A stretch of 64,000 nucleotides of DNA from Desertimonas sp963733085 (GCA_963733085.1 CAVTBY010000015.1:62001-126000), one strand, 5' to 3'; counted from the first letter of the stretch, positions 8,653-17,776 are shown. Notes: generated by a model not told the origin, from the letters alone. A program made the numbers and translations.

Positions 8653-8925
8653 ATGCCTACGATTGACTTCCCCACGATCGACCTGTCGAAGATCAAGCTC
8701 CCGTTCCAGCTGCCCTTCGACCTCCCCACCATCGAGGTTCCCTCGATCAACGTCCCCGACGTCGACCTGCCAACCGTCACCGTACCCACCGCTGAACAGG
8801 TCATCGAGTGGTTCCGCGATGCCGTGTTCGCCGGCACCGGGCTCGTCGCCCTCACGGCCGAGCGCGTCAGCGACCTGCAGAAGCAGTTCGTCGACCTCGT
8901 TCGCACCCAGCTGCCCAACCGCTGA
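8653..8925 (+). CDS. Small protein with alternating Pro/Ile/Val strand repeats and a helical tail
   Basis: 90 aa. Residues ~1-46 alternate short hydrophobic strands with Pro and Asp/Thr (units such as PTIDL, PTIEV, PSINV, PDVDL, PTVTV, about 6-7 residues each). Residues 47-90 form an amphipathic helix with VIEWFRDAVFAGTGLVALTAERV. The helical part recalls phasin/HBHA-type surface-binding helices; the family is not certain. It is monocistronic, in a tight intergenic slot with its own promoter-like sequence and a family A hairpin 4 nt after the stop, so it looks like a real, well-expressed gene. A structural or granule/membrane-associated role is a guess. Confidence 0.7.
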   Translation: MPTIDFPTIDLSKIKLPFQLPFDLPTIEVPSINVPDVDLPTVTVPTAEQVIEWFRDAVFAGTGLVALTAERVSDLQKQFVDLVRTQLPNR

Positions 8926-8929
8926 CAGC

Positions 8930-8977
8930 ACCGATGGGTGCCAGGGGGACCGAATCGTCCCCTACACACCCATCGGT
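8930..8977. repeat. Palindromic intergenic repeat, family A copy 2
   Basis: Arms ACCGATGGGTG and CACCCATCGGT with an inner GGGGAC/GTCCCC stem. Lies 4 nt after the stop of the 90-aa gene, between co-directional genes; probable terminator. Confidence 0.85.
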
Positions 8978-9056
8978 CGCAGTAACGTCCGGGTTCCACT
9001 CGGCAATGTTGCGGAATGTTGTCAGCTTCGTGACGAATCGAGAACGTCCGCCCCGG

Positions 9057-9062
9057 TAGCCT
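9057..9062 (+). promoter_or_regulatory. Candidate -10 box (TAGCCT) for the 1131-aa glycosyltransferase
   Basis: TAGCCT lies 9 nt upstream of GTG 9072 with no ribosome-binding site visible; leaderless-type spacing. Confidence 0.35.
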
Positions 9063-9071
9063 CGGACCACC

Positions 9072-12000
9072 GTGGACGGCGAACGTGCTCAGCGACCAGG
9101 CGCGGTTGCCGCGCCACCGGTCGTTGCCGTCGTCGTCGTTCACGCCGTCGGCCCGTGGTTCGAGGAGTGCCTCGAGTCGCTCGCCCGCCAGGACTACCCG
9201 TCGCTGAGCACCGTGTTCCTCGTCGCCGACGGCGCCGAGACCGGAGACGACGACGTCGGGCGGCGAATCCATGCCGTCCTCCCGGATGCCTTCGTCGAGG
9301 ATCTCGGTAGCAACCCTGGATTCGGCCCGGCGGCCAACACCGTGGCCCAGTTCGTTGAAGGGGACAACGGCTTCTTCTGCTTCTGCCATGACGACGTCGC
9401 CCTCGACCCCGACGCCGTGCGGATGATGATCGAGGAGCTGTACCGCTCCAACGCCGGGATTGTCGGTCCCAAGCTTGTGACGTGGGACAACTCCCGGGTG
9501 CTGCAGGACGTCGGACTCGACGTCGATCGGTTCGGCCAACCGGCCAGCCGGGTCGACGTCGGGGAGGTCGACCAAGAGCAACACGATGCGGTGACCGACG
9601 TGTTCGCCGTTCCGTCGGCCTGCTTGTTGGTGCGCGCCGATCTCTTCCGCGCGCTCGGCGGATTCGACACGGCGATGAGCTTCTATGGGGAGGACGTCGA
9701 CCTGTGTTGGCGGGCCCACATCAGCGGTGCTCGCGTGATGGTCGTTCCAGGCGCTCGCGCCCGTCACCGCGGCGAGCTGGAGGCGCGGCGGCCCGACCTC
9801 AACCACACGGTGCTGCGCGCCCGTCACCAAGTGCGCTCGATGTTGACGCTCACGGCGGGCAGTCGCCTCCCGGTGCGGCTGCTCGAGCTGATCGTCCAGA
9901 CAATCATCGTGGTCGTCGTTGGCGTGTTCACCGGCCATGCCCGCGATGCTTGGGCGTTGGTGCGCGCTGTGGTCGGCGCGATTCCTCGCTTCCCGACGTT
10001 GCTCGCCCGACGTGGTGCCGTCGCCAAGCTGCGGCGCGTCAGCGACGCTGAGGTCCACGACCTCCAGGCGCGGGGGAGCAACCGTCTGGCCTCGTTCCGC
10101 CGCACTCGCGACACGCAACTGGTGATCGGTGTCGACGCCCCGGGTGTCGCTGCCGACGGGCACGCCACCTCAGTCGTCAGGCGATGGCGCGAACGATCGC
10201 TGGCGCCGATCATCACCTGGCTAGCGGTGATCGTCGCCGTGCTCGTCGCCAGCCGCTCGTTCATCAACCGGTCGGTGCCGACAATTGGAGAGTTCCTGCC
10301 GTTCCCCGACAGCCCGCGCCAGTTGTGGAGCGACTTCGTGAGCGGCTGGAACCCACGTGAGCTCGGCTCGACGTCGCCGAACCCGACCGGCCTCGCGGTG
10401 TTGGCGGCCGGAAGCGTGCTGTGGCTGTTCCACATGGGTCTCGGCCTCACCGTCGTCGTCGTCGGTTCGATCCTCGTCGGCGGACTCGGCGTGTGGCGAC
10501 TCGCCGACTTGTTTCCCTCCAATCGCGAACGCATCGTCGCCCTCGTCACGTACGTCGCCATGCCACTGCTGCCTGGCGTCATCTCGACGGGGCGGTTGAC
10601 CGCACTCATCTCCTTCGCCGCCCTGCCCTGGTTCCTCCATCTCGTCCGCAGTGCCGCCGGCATCGGAACGGCCGACCCTGGTGCCGCCGCCGCAGACCTC
10701 CCCGACGGCGTGCTCCAGCTCGGACCTCGCGAGCGGATCCGTCGCATTGCCGTCGCCGGCATCGTGGTTGCCCTGGCCACTGCCTTGGCACCTCCGTTCA
10801 TCCTGCTCGTCGCCGGCGTGACCCTCGTTCTGGCGTTGTCGTCGCTCCTCATCGGCGCCGGTTGGCGGACCTCGCTGTGGTTGTTCGTTGCCGGTGCGGC
10901 CGCGGCAGCGATCGCGTGGGTGCTCAACCTTCCCTCGGCGGCCTCCTGGTCATGGCACGAACTGTCGGCCGTCCCGCTCGCCGGCGCGCCGGGGCGAGGT
11001 CTCGAAGACGTCGCGTCGATGAACATCGGCCGGGCCCGCCTGAGCCTGCTCACGCTGGCCCTGTACGTCCCGGTGATCACCGGGCTGGTGCTCTCGCGGG
11101 CCTGGCGACTGACGTGGGCCGGGCGGGCGGCCGGACTCGTCGTCACGTTCGGCGTACTCGCCGTGTTGCAGGACCGCGACGCCCTGCCGTTCCGTGCTCC
11201 CGAGGTCGGCGTCCTGCTTGTCCCCGTCGCCCTGGGTCTCGCTCTGGCGGCGGCGTGTGCCGTCGCGTCCTTCGCGTCGGACGTCGCCGGTGGGACGTTC
11301 GGCTGGCGTCAACCGCTCGGCCTGGTGTCCATCGTCGCCGTGCTGTGCGGGACGTTCCCCGCGCTTGTCACGCTCACCGATGGCTGGTGGTACGCGCCGC
11401 GCACGACGATGATGTCCCTGCTCGGCCCGCGCCTCGTGGCCGACGACTTCGGGGACTTCCGCGTGCTCTATCTCGGTGACCCTCGCGTGCTCCCCGCGGC
11501 ACCGCACGACCTCGGGGGCGGCATGTCCTACGCCCTCACCGGCCCGGGCGTCCCGTCGATCAACGACCGCTGGACGGCGCCGGGCGCTGACGCCGACGGC
11601 GAGCTCGCCGATGCGCTCGCCGCCGTGTCGAGCGGGGCGACGCAGCGTGGCGGACGCCTCCTCGCGCCGTACGCCGTTCGGTACATCGTCGTGCCGCACA
11701 TCGACGGGGGGCAATCGACGCCGAGCGACCCGATCGACCCGCCGATCGGACTGACGGATGCGTTCGAGGCCCAGCTCGACCTTCGCCTCCTCTTCACGTC
11801 GCCGAACTTCCAGGTGTTCGAGAACACCGCCGCCTTCCCCGGCGTCGCCGCCTTCTCCGGCCCGCTGGCGGACGCGCCCTCGGCGGCGGGGTCCGCCGAG
11901 CTCGTCCGCCGTGATCTGAGCGGCGCGCCGCCGGTGCTCAGCGGCGCACTCGCCACGAGGTCGGCGTCAGGGGAGGTTCCCGCCGGATCCGTGGCATTGG

Positions 12001-12467
12001 CCGTCCCCTTCGACGAGCAATGGAAGATGGAGGTCGGCGGCGAGAGCGTCCCGACCGGCGTCGGGTTCGGTGCTCTCACGGCGTTCGACGTCGCCACCGC
12101 CGGCCAGGCTGAGATGCGCTACGAGACCCCGTCCGGCCGGGTTGCGGCCCTGTTCGGCCAGGCCGCGCTGTGGGTCGTCGCCATCGTGGCGGCCAGCCGC
12201 CTGCGCCGGCCCGCGTGGACCTCGCGCCGGGGCGGCGGGGGTGATCGCCGTGCCGTCATCGACCTCGCCGAGGACGTCGACCTGCCGACCGATGCCGGCG
12301 ACGTGCCGGTGATGGTTCCGCTCGAACCGGTCGCCGCTGGCGCTCGGGAGCCGGCGGCGGCGCGAGCCGCCCGACCGCTCTTCCGTGCCGACGACGAAGC
12401 CGCCCGGGCGGCGTGGGTCGACGAGATGTTCGGCGCCGAGGAAGAGTCCCAGGAGTTCAAGCCTTGA
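9072..12467 (+). CDS. Large GT2 glycosyltransferase fused to a multi-pass membrane domain
   Basis: 1131 aa, GTG start. Residues ~10-250 are a GT2 domain (SLARQDYPSL, NPGFGPAAN, FCHDDVAL as metal site, YGEDVDLCWRAH as catalytic segment). Hydrophobic segments follow at ~285-305, then a long membrane region (~380-720) with about ten spans, then an extracytoplasmic part (~740-1040) and a charged cytoplasmic tail. Actinobacteria carry such GT-A plus polytopic proteins beside a DUF5719 gene, as here; they are thought to act in envelope polysaccharide assembly, with the membrane part possibly a polyprenol-dependent GT-C-like unit. Donor and product are unknown. The TGA stop overlaps the TTG start of the DUF5719 gene. 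Confidence 0.82.
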   Translation: MDGERAQRPGAVAAPPVVAVVVVHAVGPWFEECLESLARQDYPSLSTVFLVADGAETGDDDVGRRIHAVLPDAFVEDLGSNPGFGPAANTVAQFVEGDNGFFCFCHDDVALDPDAVRMMIEELYRSNAGIVGPKLVTWDNSRVLQDVGLDVDRFGQPASRVDVGEVDQEQHDAVTDVFAVPSACLLVRADLFRALGGFDTAMSFYGEDVDLCWRAHISGARVMVVPGARARHRGELEARRPDLNHTVLRARHQVRSMLTLTAGSRLPVRLLELIVQTIIVVVVGVFTGHARDAWALVRAVVGAIPRFPTLLARRGAVAKLRRVSDAEVHDLQARGSNRLASFRRTRDTQLVIGVDAPGVAADGHATSVVRRWRERSLAPIITWLAVIVAVLVASRSFINRSVPTIGEFLPFPDSPRQLWSDFVSGWNPRELGSTSPNPTGLAVLAAGSVLWLFHMGLGLTVVVVGSILVGGLGVWRLADLFPSNRERIVALVTYVAMPLLPGVISTGRLTALISFAALPWFLHLVRSAAGIGTADPGAAAADLPDGVLQLGPRERIRRIAVAGIVVALATALAPPFILLVAGVTLVLALSSLLIGAGWRTSLWLFVAGAAAAAIAWVLNLPSAASWSWHELSAVPLAGAPGRGLEDVASMNIGRARLSLLTLALYVPVITGLVLSRAWRLTWAGRAAGLVVTFGVLAVLQDRDALPFRAPEVGVLLVPVALGLALAAACAVASFASDVAGGTFGWRQPLGLVSIVAVLCGTFPALVTLTDGWWYAPRTTMMSLLGPRLVADDFGDFRVLYLGDPRVLPAAPHDLGGGMSYALTGPGVPSINDRWTAPGADADGELADALAAVSSGATQRGGRLLAPYAVRYIVVPHIDGGQSTPSDPIDPPIGLTDAFEAQLDLRLLFTSPNFQVFENTAAFPGVAAFSGPLADAPSAAGSAELVRRDLSGAPPVLSGALATRSASGEVPAGSVALAVPFDEQWKMEVGGESVPTGVGFGALTAFDVATAGQAEMRYETPSGRVAALFGQAALWVVAIVAASRLRRPAWTSRRGGGGDRRAVIDLAEDVDLPTDAGDVPVMVPLEPVAAGAREPAAARAARPLFRADDEAARAAWVDEMFGAEEESQEFKP

Positions 12468-13903
12468 TTCTGCGACGTCTACCCATGCTCGTCGTGACGA
12501 TCGCCTCGTTGATCGCTGTCGGCCTCGGCGCCGGGACGGCGGTCGTGCCGACCGACGCCGTGTTCTCCGCCGTCAGCGCCCCGTGGATGCCGGCGGCGCC
12601 GCTGCCCGGTGGGCTGACGAGCTCGTGGTTCTGTCCCGGGGTGCCAGCCGCGGGCGAGGAGGGCCGCACCGGCACCATCACCGTGTTCAACTCCGGCGAC
12701 GTCGCCCTGCGCGGCCGGCTCACGGTGCTCCGTGTCGATGGCGAGCCGGTCACGCAGGACATCGAGGTGCCACCGTTCCGGTCGTTGGCGGTTCGTCTGG
12801 ACGAACTCGTCGAGTCCCCGTTCGCGGCCGCGTTCGTCGAGATCGACGGTGGTGGAGGGCTCGTCGAACAACGCGCCGTCGATCCGGCGGGGGAGTCGGT
12901 CGCCGCCTGCGCCAACGCGAGCGCGGCAGAGTGGTACCTCGCCGCCGGCGACACGCTCGACGGCAGTGTCGAAACACTCGTGCTCTCCAACCCCCACGAC
13001 TACCCGGCCGTTGTCGACATCACCTTGGCAACAGAGCGCGGGGCACGGATCCCCGAGGAGTATCAGGGGTTCGCCGTCCCGGCCCGGTCCGTGCGCGTGA
13101 TCGACGTGGGAACGATCATCGGCGACCAGACGAGGATCGGTCTCCGCGTCGTCGCAACGCGGGGCGGAGTCGTGGTCGGCAGGTCGCAACTGCTCGACAC
13201 GGCCGAGCGGACCGGTTACGTGATGACGCTCGCCGCCCCGGCAGCCCGCGACCAGTGGTGGTTCGTGTACGGCGAAAAGGCGGACAACGTCGTCGAGAAC
13301 TACTACCTGTACAACCCCGGTGAGGAGGACGCCACCGTGACACCGGTGCTCCTCGGGTTCCCGCAGCCGGCCGGAATGGCGCCTCCGGACGCGATTGTCG
13401 TGCCCGACGGCGAGGTGGTCGAGTTCCGTGTCGCCGACATCGCCGACCTCCCCAACGGGGCTCACAGCGTCGTGTTCGGGACGGAGCCGGCGACGCCTGT
13501 GGTCGTCGAGCGGGTCATCACCCGCACGATCGATAGCGTGCCGACGACGTCGATCACGCTCGGGGCGACGACGCGACCCGATGGCTACATCGCCAACACG
13601 TGGTACGTCGGGCTCGGCCCCGCAGTCGCCACCACAGGAGGGCTCGTCGTGTACAACAACACCAGAGCCGACTCCGTCCTCACCCTCCAGGCGATCGCTC
13701 CGGAGGGGGTGCAGACCGTTCCCGGGTTCGCCGATGTCACCGTTGCCGCCGGGGCGATCCACGCCCTCGACATTCCCGACGCGGCACTCGGCAACCAGCT
13801 GATCGTTCGCTCGACCACGCAGGTGTTCGTCGAGCGGATCCTGCCGCGAGAACCGGATGCCCAGGGCCGCGTCGCCGTCTGGGCCGTGCCGGCCAACGCC
13901 TGA
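12464..13903 (+). CDS. DUF5719 family secreted/envelope protein
   Basis: 479 aa from TTG 12464, which overlaps the preceding stop as TTGA (translational coupling); ATG 12485 is an alternative. A signal-anchor (MLVVTIASLIAVGLGAGTAV) is followed by an all-beta extracytoplasmic region: a SSWFCPGVPA motif near residue 60 and repeated Ig-like strands with LSNPHDYPA, YYLYNPGEEDA and VVYNNTRADS, the N-P/N-N loops that recur in DUF5719. The family is actinobacterial and travels with large GT2-membrane proteins. It is probably an accessory factor of glycan export or assembly (inferred from context). Confidence 0.82.
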   Translation: MILRRLPMLVVTIASLIAVGLGAGTAVVPTDAVFSAVSAPWMPAAPLPGGLTSSWFCPGVPAAGEEGRTGTITVFNSGDVALRGRLTVLRVDGEPVTQDIEVPPFRSLAVRLDELVESPFAAAFVEIDGGGGLVEQRAVDPAGESVAACANASAAEWYLAAGDTLDGSVETLVLSNPHDYPAVVDITLATERGARIPEEYQGFAVPARSVRVIDVGTIIGDQTRIGLRVVATRGGVVVGRSQLLDTAERTGYVMTLAAPAARDQWWFVYGEKADNVVENYYLYNPGEEDATVTPVLLGFPQPAGMAPPDAIVVPDGEVVEFRVADIADLPNGAHSVVFGTEPATPVVVERVITRTIDSVPTTSITLGATTRPDGYIANTWYVGLGPAVATTGGLVVYNNTRADSVLTLQAIAPEGVQTVPGFADVTVAAGAIHALDIPDAALGNQLIVRSTTQVFVERILPREPDAQGRVAVWAVPANA

Positions 13904-13910
13904 CGGGCGT

Positions 13911-14330
13911 ATGGACCGCTTGCTGATCGCCCTTGGGATCGCCGTTGTCGCCGCGCTGGTGGCGATCGTGCTTCGGCGCCGGACCCGTGCCGATGCACCG
14001 ACCCGGGCGATCGGTCCCGTCCCGGAACAGCTCGACCGCGCCGACTTCGCTGTCCCCGGAACGCCGTGGCTCGTGGCCGTGTTCACGTCGGCGACGTGCT
14101 CGACCTGTGCCGACGTCGTGGCCAAGGCCGAGGTACTCGCCAGTGCCGATGTCACCATCGAGGTGGTCGAGTTCCAGGCCCGGCCCGACCTCCATCAGCG
14201 CTACCACATCGAGGCTGTCCCCATGCTCCTCATCGCCGACGGGCAGGGCGTCGTGCGTGGCCACTTCCTCGGACCGGTGACCGCCACCGACCTGTGGGCT
14301 GCGGTCGCCGCCGCCCGAGGCGAGCCGTAG
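13911..14330 (+). CDS. Membrane-anchored thioredoxin-like protein
   Basis: 139 aa, ATG 13911, 7 nt after the DUF5719 gene. One N-terminal membrane segment (residues ~4-22), then a thioredoxin fold: WLVAVFTSATCSTC with the CxxC pair, a middle strand VEVVEFQ, and the cis-Pro loop AVPMLLIADGQG. With N-in topology the domain probably sits outside the membrane and would reduce or shuffle disulfides of secreted proteins, perhaps its two neighbours. The CSTC motif is less acidic than DsbA-type sites, so reductant rather than oxidant is suggested (inference). Two family A hairpins follow. Confidence 0.8.
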   Translation: MDRLLIALGIAVVAALVAIVLRRRTRADAPTRAIGPVPEQLDRADFAVPGTPWLVAVFTSATCSTCADVVAKAEVLASADVTIEVVEFQARPDLHQRYHIEAVPMLLIADGQGVVRGHFLGPVTATDLWAAVAAARGEP

Positions 14331-14345
14331 CCCAACCGGGTTCCG

Positions 14346-14393
14346 ACCGATGGGTGTTTACGGGACCGAACCGTCCCCTACACACCCATCGGT
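14346..14393. repeat. Palindromic intergenic repeat, family A copy 3
   Basis: Perfect arms ACCGATGGGTGT and ACACCCATCGGT with inner GGGAC/GTCCC. First of two copies in the convergent gap between the thioredoxin-like gene and ftsH. Confidence 0.88.
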
Positions 14394-14420
14394 GGCCGGG
14401 CGGGGGGTGTGTCCACGACT

Positions 14421-14466
14421 GTTGGGTGATAGGGGGACCGAATCGTCCCCTAAACACCCATCGGTT
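14421..14466. repeat. Palindromic intergenic repeat, family A copy 4 (left arm diverged)
   Basis: The right arm (AAACACCCATCGGTT) and inner GGGGAC/GTCCCC stem are intact; the left arm has drifted (GTTGGGTGATAGG). It lies 27 bp from copy 3, in the same orientation. Confidence 0.82.
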
Positions 14467-14486
14467 GCCGGCGGGGTCGCCGTCAA

Positions 14487-16532
14487 TCAGTGGGGCGGCG
14501 GGGTCGCCCGTGTCACCGGAGCGTTCTGGGTGGCGGGGGCGCCCTCGTCCTCGGGGTGCGAGATGTTCAGCTCGATCGGTGACCCACCGCCTTCGCCGGA
14601 CTCGGCGAGACCCTGCTGGATCAACTGGGCGACCTCGCGCCCGTCGATCGTCTCCTTCTCCAGCAGCGACTCGGCGATCAACTCGAGCCCGCGCCGATGC
14701 TTGGTCAGCAGCTTGGTTGCCCGGTCCTCCTGCTCGGTGAGCACCCTCGCGATCTCCTCGTCGAGCAGCTTGGCGGTGTCGTCGGAGTACTCCCGGCCGG
14801 CGGACATCAGGTCCTCGCCGAGGAACACGTGCTGCTGCGAGCTCCACGCCATCGGCCCGACGCGCTCGCTCATGCCCCACTCGCGCACCATCCGGCGGGC
14901 GATGCTGGTGGCCTGCTCGAGGTCGTTCGCGGCGCCCGAGTTGAGGTGGTTGAACACGATCTTCTCGGCGACACGCCCACCCATCGCCTTGCAGATGATG
15001 TCCTCGAAGTACTCCTTGGCGTAGGTATGGCGTTCCTGGGGGAGGCTCCAGGTGACACCGAGGGCCATGCCCCGCGGCAGGATCGTCACTTTGTGCAACG
15101 GATCGCCGTGGGGGAGCACGGTGGCGAGCAGGGCGTGACCGCCCTCGTGGTACGCCGTAGCCCGCTTCTCGTCGGCGGTCATCACCAGGCTCTCCCGGAG
15201 GGCGCCGAGCACCACGCGGTCGCGAGCGTTCTCGAAGTCGATGCGCTCGATCAGCTTGGAACCGCGGCGCACGGCCACAAGGGCGGCCTCGTTGACGAGG
15301 TTGGCGAGGTCGGCGCCGGACATGCCGGGCGTCGCTTTGGCCATCGTGCCGAGGTCGACGTCGCCGCCGATGCGCTTGTCGCGGGCGTGCACCTCGAGGA
15401 TCGCCTTGCGCTCCTCGTACTCCGGCAGCGGCACGACGATCTGGCGGTCGAATCGACCTGGCCGCAGCAACGCCGGATCGAGGATGTCGGGGCGGTTTGT
15501 GGCGGCAAGGATGACGATCCCCTCTGCCGTCTCGAAGCCGTCCATCTCCGAGAGCATCTGGTTGAGCGTCTGCTCGCGCTCGTCGTGGCCGCCACCGAGG
15601 CCGGCGCCACGCTTGCGCCCGATCGAGTCGATCTCGTCGATGAAGATGATCGCCCGGCCCATCCGGCGGGCCTGCTGGAACAGGTCGCGCACCCGGCTGG
15701 CGCCGACACCGACGAACATCTCCATGAAGTCCGAACCGGTGACGGACAGGAAGCCGACTCCGGCCTCGCCGGCGACGGCGCGGGCGAACAGTGTCTTGCC
15801 GGTTCCCGGCGGGCCGACGAGAAGCATGCCCTTGGGCACACGGGCCCCGATCTCGCGGAAGCGGTCGGGCATCCGCAGGAAGTCGACGACCTCGGTGATC
15901 TCCTGCTTGACGCCTTCATAGCCGGCGATGTCGGCGAACGTGGTCGACGGCCGATCCTGGCTGTAGGCCTTCGCCCGGCTGCGCCCGATCGACATCACGT
16001 TGCCCATCTGGCCGGCAGCGCGGCGCTGCATCCAGACGAAGAAGCCGATGATCAACAGCACCGGCAGCAGCAGGCCGGCGATGCTCAGGAACCAGTTGCT
16101 GCTCGGCGTCTTGAACTCGTAGTCGACGTTGGCCTCGCGCAAGGCCTCCTCGTCCGCATCGGACAAGCCGCGCTCACCGCCACCGGTGGTGGTGAACTGC
16201 GTGCCGTCCGTGTACTCGCCGCTGATCGCCCCCGACGAGTTGTTGATCTCGACGGACTCGACCTTGCCCTCGCTGACCTGTTCCATGAAGTCCGTGTAGG
16301 TGATCGACTGGCCCTCGTCGCGGGGCCACAGGCTCGGCAGGAGGAGGGCGGCCGCGACAACGCCGGCGAGCACGTAAAGGGCCCAGCGCGGCCAGCCACC
16401 GGGACGACGCGGCTGTTCGCCATTGCCACCGGGAGTGGGTGGGCGCTTGTCGCCTGAGGGCCGCTGCGAACCGCCGCGAGCCGGCCCGCGCCCAGGCGGC
16501 GGCGGGGGAGGCGGCGGCGGCAAATTGCTCAT
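14487..16532 (-). CDS. ftsH: ATP-dependent zinc metalloprotease FtsH
   Basis: 681 aa. A Pro-rich N-terminus (twelve of the first fifteen residues are Pro/Gly) precedes TM1 (~50-69), an extracytoplasmic domain, TM2 (~147-168), an AAA+ module with Walker A GPPGTGKT (240-247), Walker B IIFIDE (295-300) and the second region of homology ATNRPDILD...RPGRFDR (344-363), then the M41 protease with zinc site HEGGH (462-466; the family usually has HEAGH). Degrades misfolded membrane and short-lived cytosolic proteins. The C-terminal tail is short and Gly/Pro-rich. Likely leaderless: TAGCAT ends 6 nt before the ATG. It diverges from DUF3499. Confidence 0.97.
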   Translation of the reverse strand: MSNLPPPPPPPPPGRGPARGGSQRPSGDKRPPTPGGNGEQPRRPGGWPRWALYVLAGVVAAALLLPSLWPRDEGQSITYTDFMEQVSEGKVESVEINNSSGAISGEYTDGTQFTTTGGGERGLSDADEEALREANVDYEFKTPSSNWFLSIAGLLLPVLLIIGFFVWMQRRAAGQMGNVMSIGRSRAKAYSQDRPSTTFADIAGYEGVKQEITEVVDFLRMPDRFREIGARVPKGMLLVGPPGTGKTLFARAVAGEAGVGFLSVTGSDFMEMFVGVGASRVRDLFQQARRMGRAIIFIDEIDSIGRKRGAGLGGGHDEREQTLNQMLSEMDGFETAEGIVILAATNRPDILDPALLRPGRFDRQIVVPLPEYEERKAILEVHARDKRIGGDVDLGTMAKATPGMSGADLANLVNEAALVAVRRGSKLIERIDFENARDRVVLGALRESLVMTADEKRATAYHEGGHALLATVLPHGDPLHKVTILPRGMALGVTWSLPQERHTYAKEYFEDIICKAMGGRVAEKIVFNHLNSGAANDLEQATSIARRMVREWGMSERVGPMAWSSQQHVFLGEDLMSAGREYSDDTAKLLDEEIARVLTEQEDRATKLLTKHRRGLELIAESLLEKETIDGREVAQLIQQGLAESGEGGGSPIELNISHPEDEGAPATQNAPVTRATPPPH

Positions 16533-16538
16533 GAAACC

Positions 16539-16544
16539 ATGCTA
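16539..16544 (-). promoter_or_regulatory. Candidate -10 box (TAGCAT) for ftsH
   Basis: On the minus strand TAGCAT lies 6 nt upstream of ATG 16532, with no Shine-Dalgarno sequence between; leaderless spacing. Confidence 0.4.
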
Positions 16545-16643
16545 CGGCCAGATCCACGGCGGAGCCCGTGCGCGTGACGTACTCTCCGTCACGTGTTGCA
16601 ACCTGTCCACCGTTGCGAGCGACCGAGCGCCAGCGCCGAGGGT

Positions 16644-16736
16644 GCGAGCGAGCGAGCGCCAGCGAGCGAGCGGCTAGCAGCGGCCTGCGTGGCCGGGGAA
16701 CGCATTGACGGCCTGCGTGGCCGGGGAACGCAATGA
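16644..16736. repeat. Family D composite repeat, copies 1 and 2 in tandem
   Basis: A GAGCG/CCAGC-rich left part (16644-16680) is followed by a 28-bp unit at 16681-16708 and again at 16709-16736, differing at one base (ATT versus AAT). Each unit starts CGGCCTGCGTGGCC and ends GGGGAACGCA(A/T)TGA. The ATG inside the second unit (16733) is the start codon of the DUF3499 gene. It is the only repeat of the window in a divergent promoter region. Confidence 0.85.
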
Positions 16737-16963
16737 AACGTCATTGTTCTCGGCCGACGTGCTCGGACGTGGCCGTCGTCACGCTGACCTACGAGTACCG
16801 GCGATCGCAGGTGTGGCTCGACCACCTCACCGTCGACCGCGACCCACATGCCTACGACCTCTGCCGCCGCCACGCCGATGATCTCTCCGTACCCCTTGGC
16901 TGGCATCTCACCGATCGCCGCATCCCCATCGTGGCCGTCGCCAGCGATCTCCTCGCCGGCTGA
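16733..16963 (+). CDS. DUF3499 family small zinc-finger-like protein
   Basis: 76 aa. An N-terminal HCSRPTCSDVAVVTLTYEY and a central YDLCRRHADDLSVPLGW give the two cysteine pairs/His expected of DUF3499, an actinobacterial family of ~80-130 aa usually encoded next to whiB, manB and F420 genes. The cysteines and histidines probably hold one zinc. Function unknown. The start codon lies in the last bases of a family D repeat, so the repeat also forms its 5' region. The whiB gene often found beside it is not in this window. C-terminus shorter than in many homologues. Confidence 0.85.
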   Translation: MKRHCSRPTCSDVAVVTLTYEYRRSQVWLDHLTVDRDPHAYDLCRRHADDLSVPLGWHLTDRRIPIVAVASDLLAG

Positions 16964-16977
16964 CCCAACGTCGCGGC

Positions 16978-17026
16978 GTTTGTGTCAGCCCGGCGCCGGG
17001 TTGTGAGTCGCCCGCCTGACACAAAC
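16978..17026. repeat. Palindromic intergenic repeat, family C copy 1
   Basis: Perfect arms GTTTGTGTCAG and CTGACACAAAC enclose an inner CCCGGCGCCGGG palindrome. Lies 14 nt after the DUF3499 stop, before the CPBP gene; probable terminator. Confidence 0.82.
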
Positions 17027-17050
17027 CAGGCGGCGTTAGCGTGACAGGTC

Positions 17051-17776
17051 GTGTCGTTGCCGCTCCGACCTGTCGCGATGCGCGACACGGGGCGGCGGAT
17101 CGACGTGCCCGTGGCGTTCCTCACCTGGCTGGCTGCGTGGCTCCTCGGCCAGGTCGTCGCCCTCGTCGTGTACTCGGCCGGAGGGTACGAGGACCTCGAC
17201 GACGTGCCCATCTGGGTCCTGTTCGTCAGCCAGCTATTGATCTGGGCGATCTTCGTCGCCGGCATGGTCCTCGCCTCCAAACGCGAGGGGACGGGGCAAT
17301 TCCGGGCCGACTACCAGGTGCGAGCCCGGGCCGTCGACCTGCTCGGCGTACCGATCGGCGTGCTGACCCAGCTCGTCCTCGTGCCGCTCGTGTACTTGCC
17401 ACTCGAGTCGCTGTGGGAGGACGTGTTCACCGAGGATCGGCTGACCGAGAACGCCAAGGACCTCGTCGACAGGGCGTCGGGCGGCTCGATGGTGCTGCTC
17501 GTGCTGATGGTGTGCGTTGGGGCGCCGCTGGTCGAGGAGCTCGTCTACCGCGGCCTGCTGCAGGGATCCTTCGCCGCCCGCATCAACCACGTCCCGGCAT
17601 GGATCGCCGCGTCGGCGCTGTTCGCCCTGGTCCACTTCCGGCCGGTCGAGTACCCGGGGTTGTTCGTGATCGGCCTCGTCTGCGGGGCCTGCGCCCTCGT
17701 CACCGGCCGCCTCGGCATGGCCATCGCCTGCCACATCGGCTTCAACGTGACCGGTTTGCTCATCGCCCTCGACTGA
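17051..17776 (+). CDS. CPBP-family intramembrane glutamic endopeptidase
   Basis: 241 aa, GTG start. Five to seven hydrophobic segments with VEELVYRGLL (EExxxR at 162-167) and a later HFRP plus CHIGFN: the conserved Glu-Glu, His and Asn/His positions of the CPBP (Abi, CAAX protease and bacteriocin-processing) family. Such proteins cleave or process membrane substrates; the partner here is unknown. It lies alone between family C and family A hairpins, so probably monocistronic. Confidence 0.85.
   Translation: MSLPLRPVAMRDTGRRIDVPVAFLTWLAAWLLGQVVALVVYSAGGYEDLDDVPIWVLFVSQLLIWAIFVAGMVLASKREGTGQFRADYQVRARAVDLLGVPIGVLTQLVLVPLVYLPLESLWEDVFTEDRLTENAKDLVDRASGGSMVLLVLMVCVGAPLVEELVYRGLLQGSFAARINHVPAWIAASALFALVHFRPVEYPGLFVIGLVCGACALVTGRLGMAIACHIGFNVTGLLIALD

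Noticed and set aside
16681..16736. Tandem 28-bp units as a CRISPR array
   Set aside because: The two units are directly adjacent with no spacer and only two copies; no cas gene is present.
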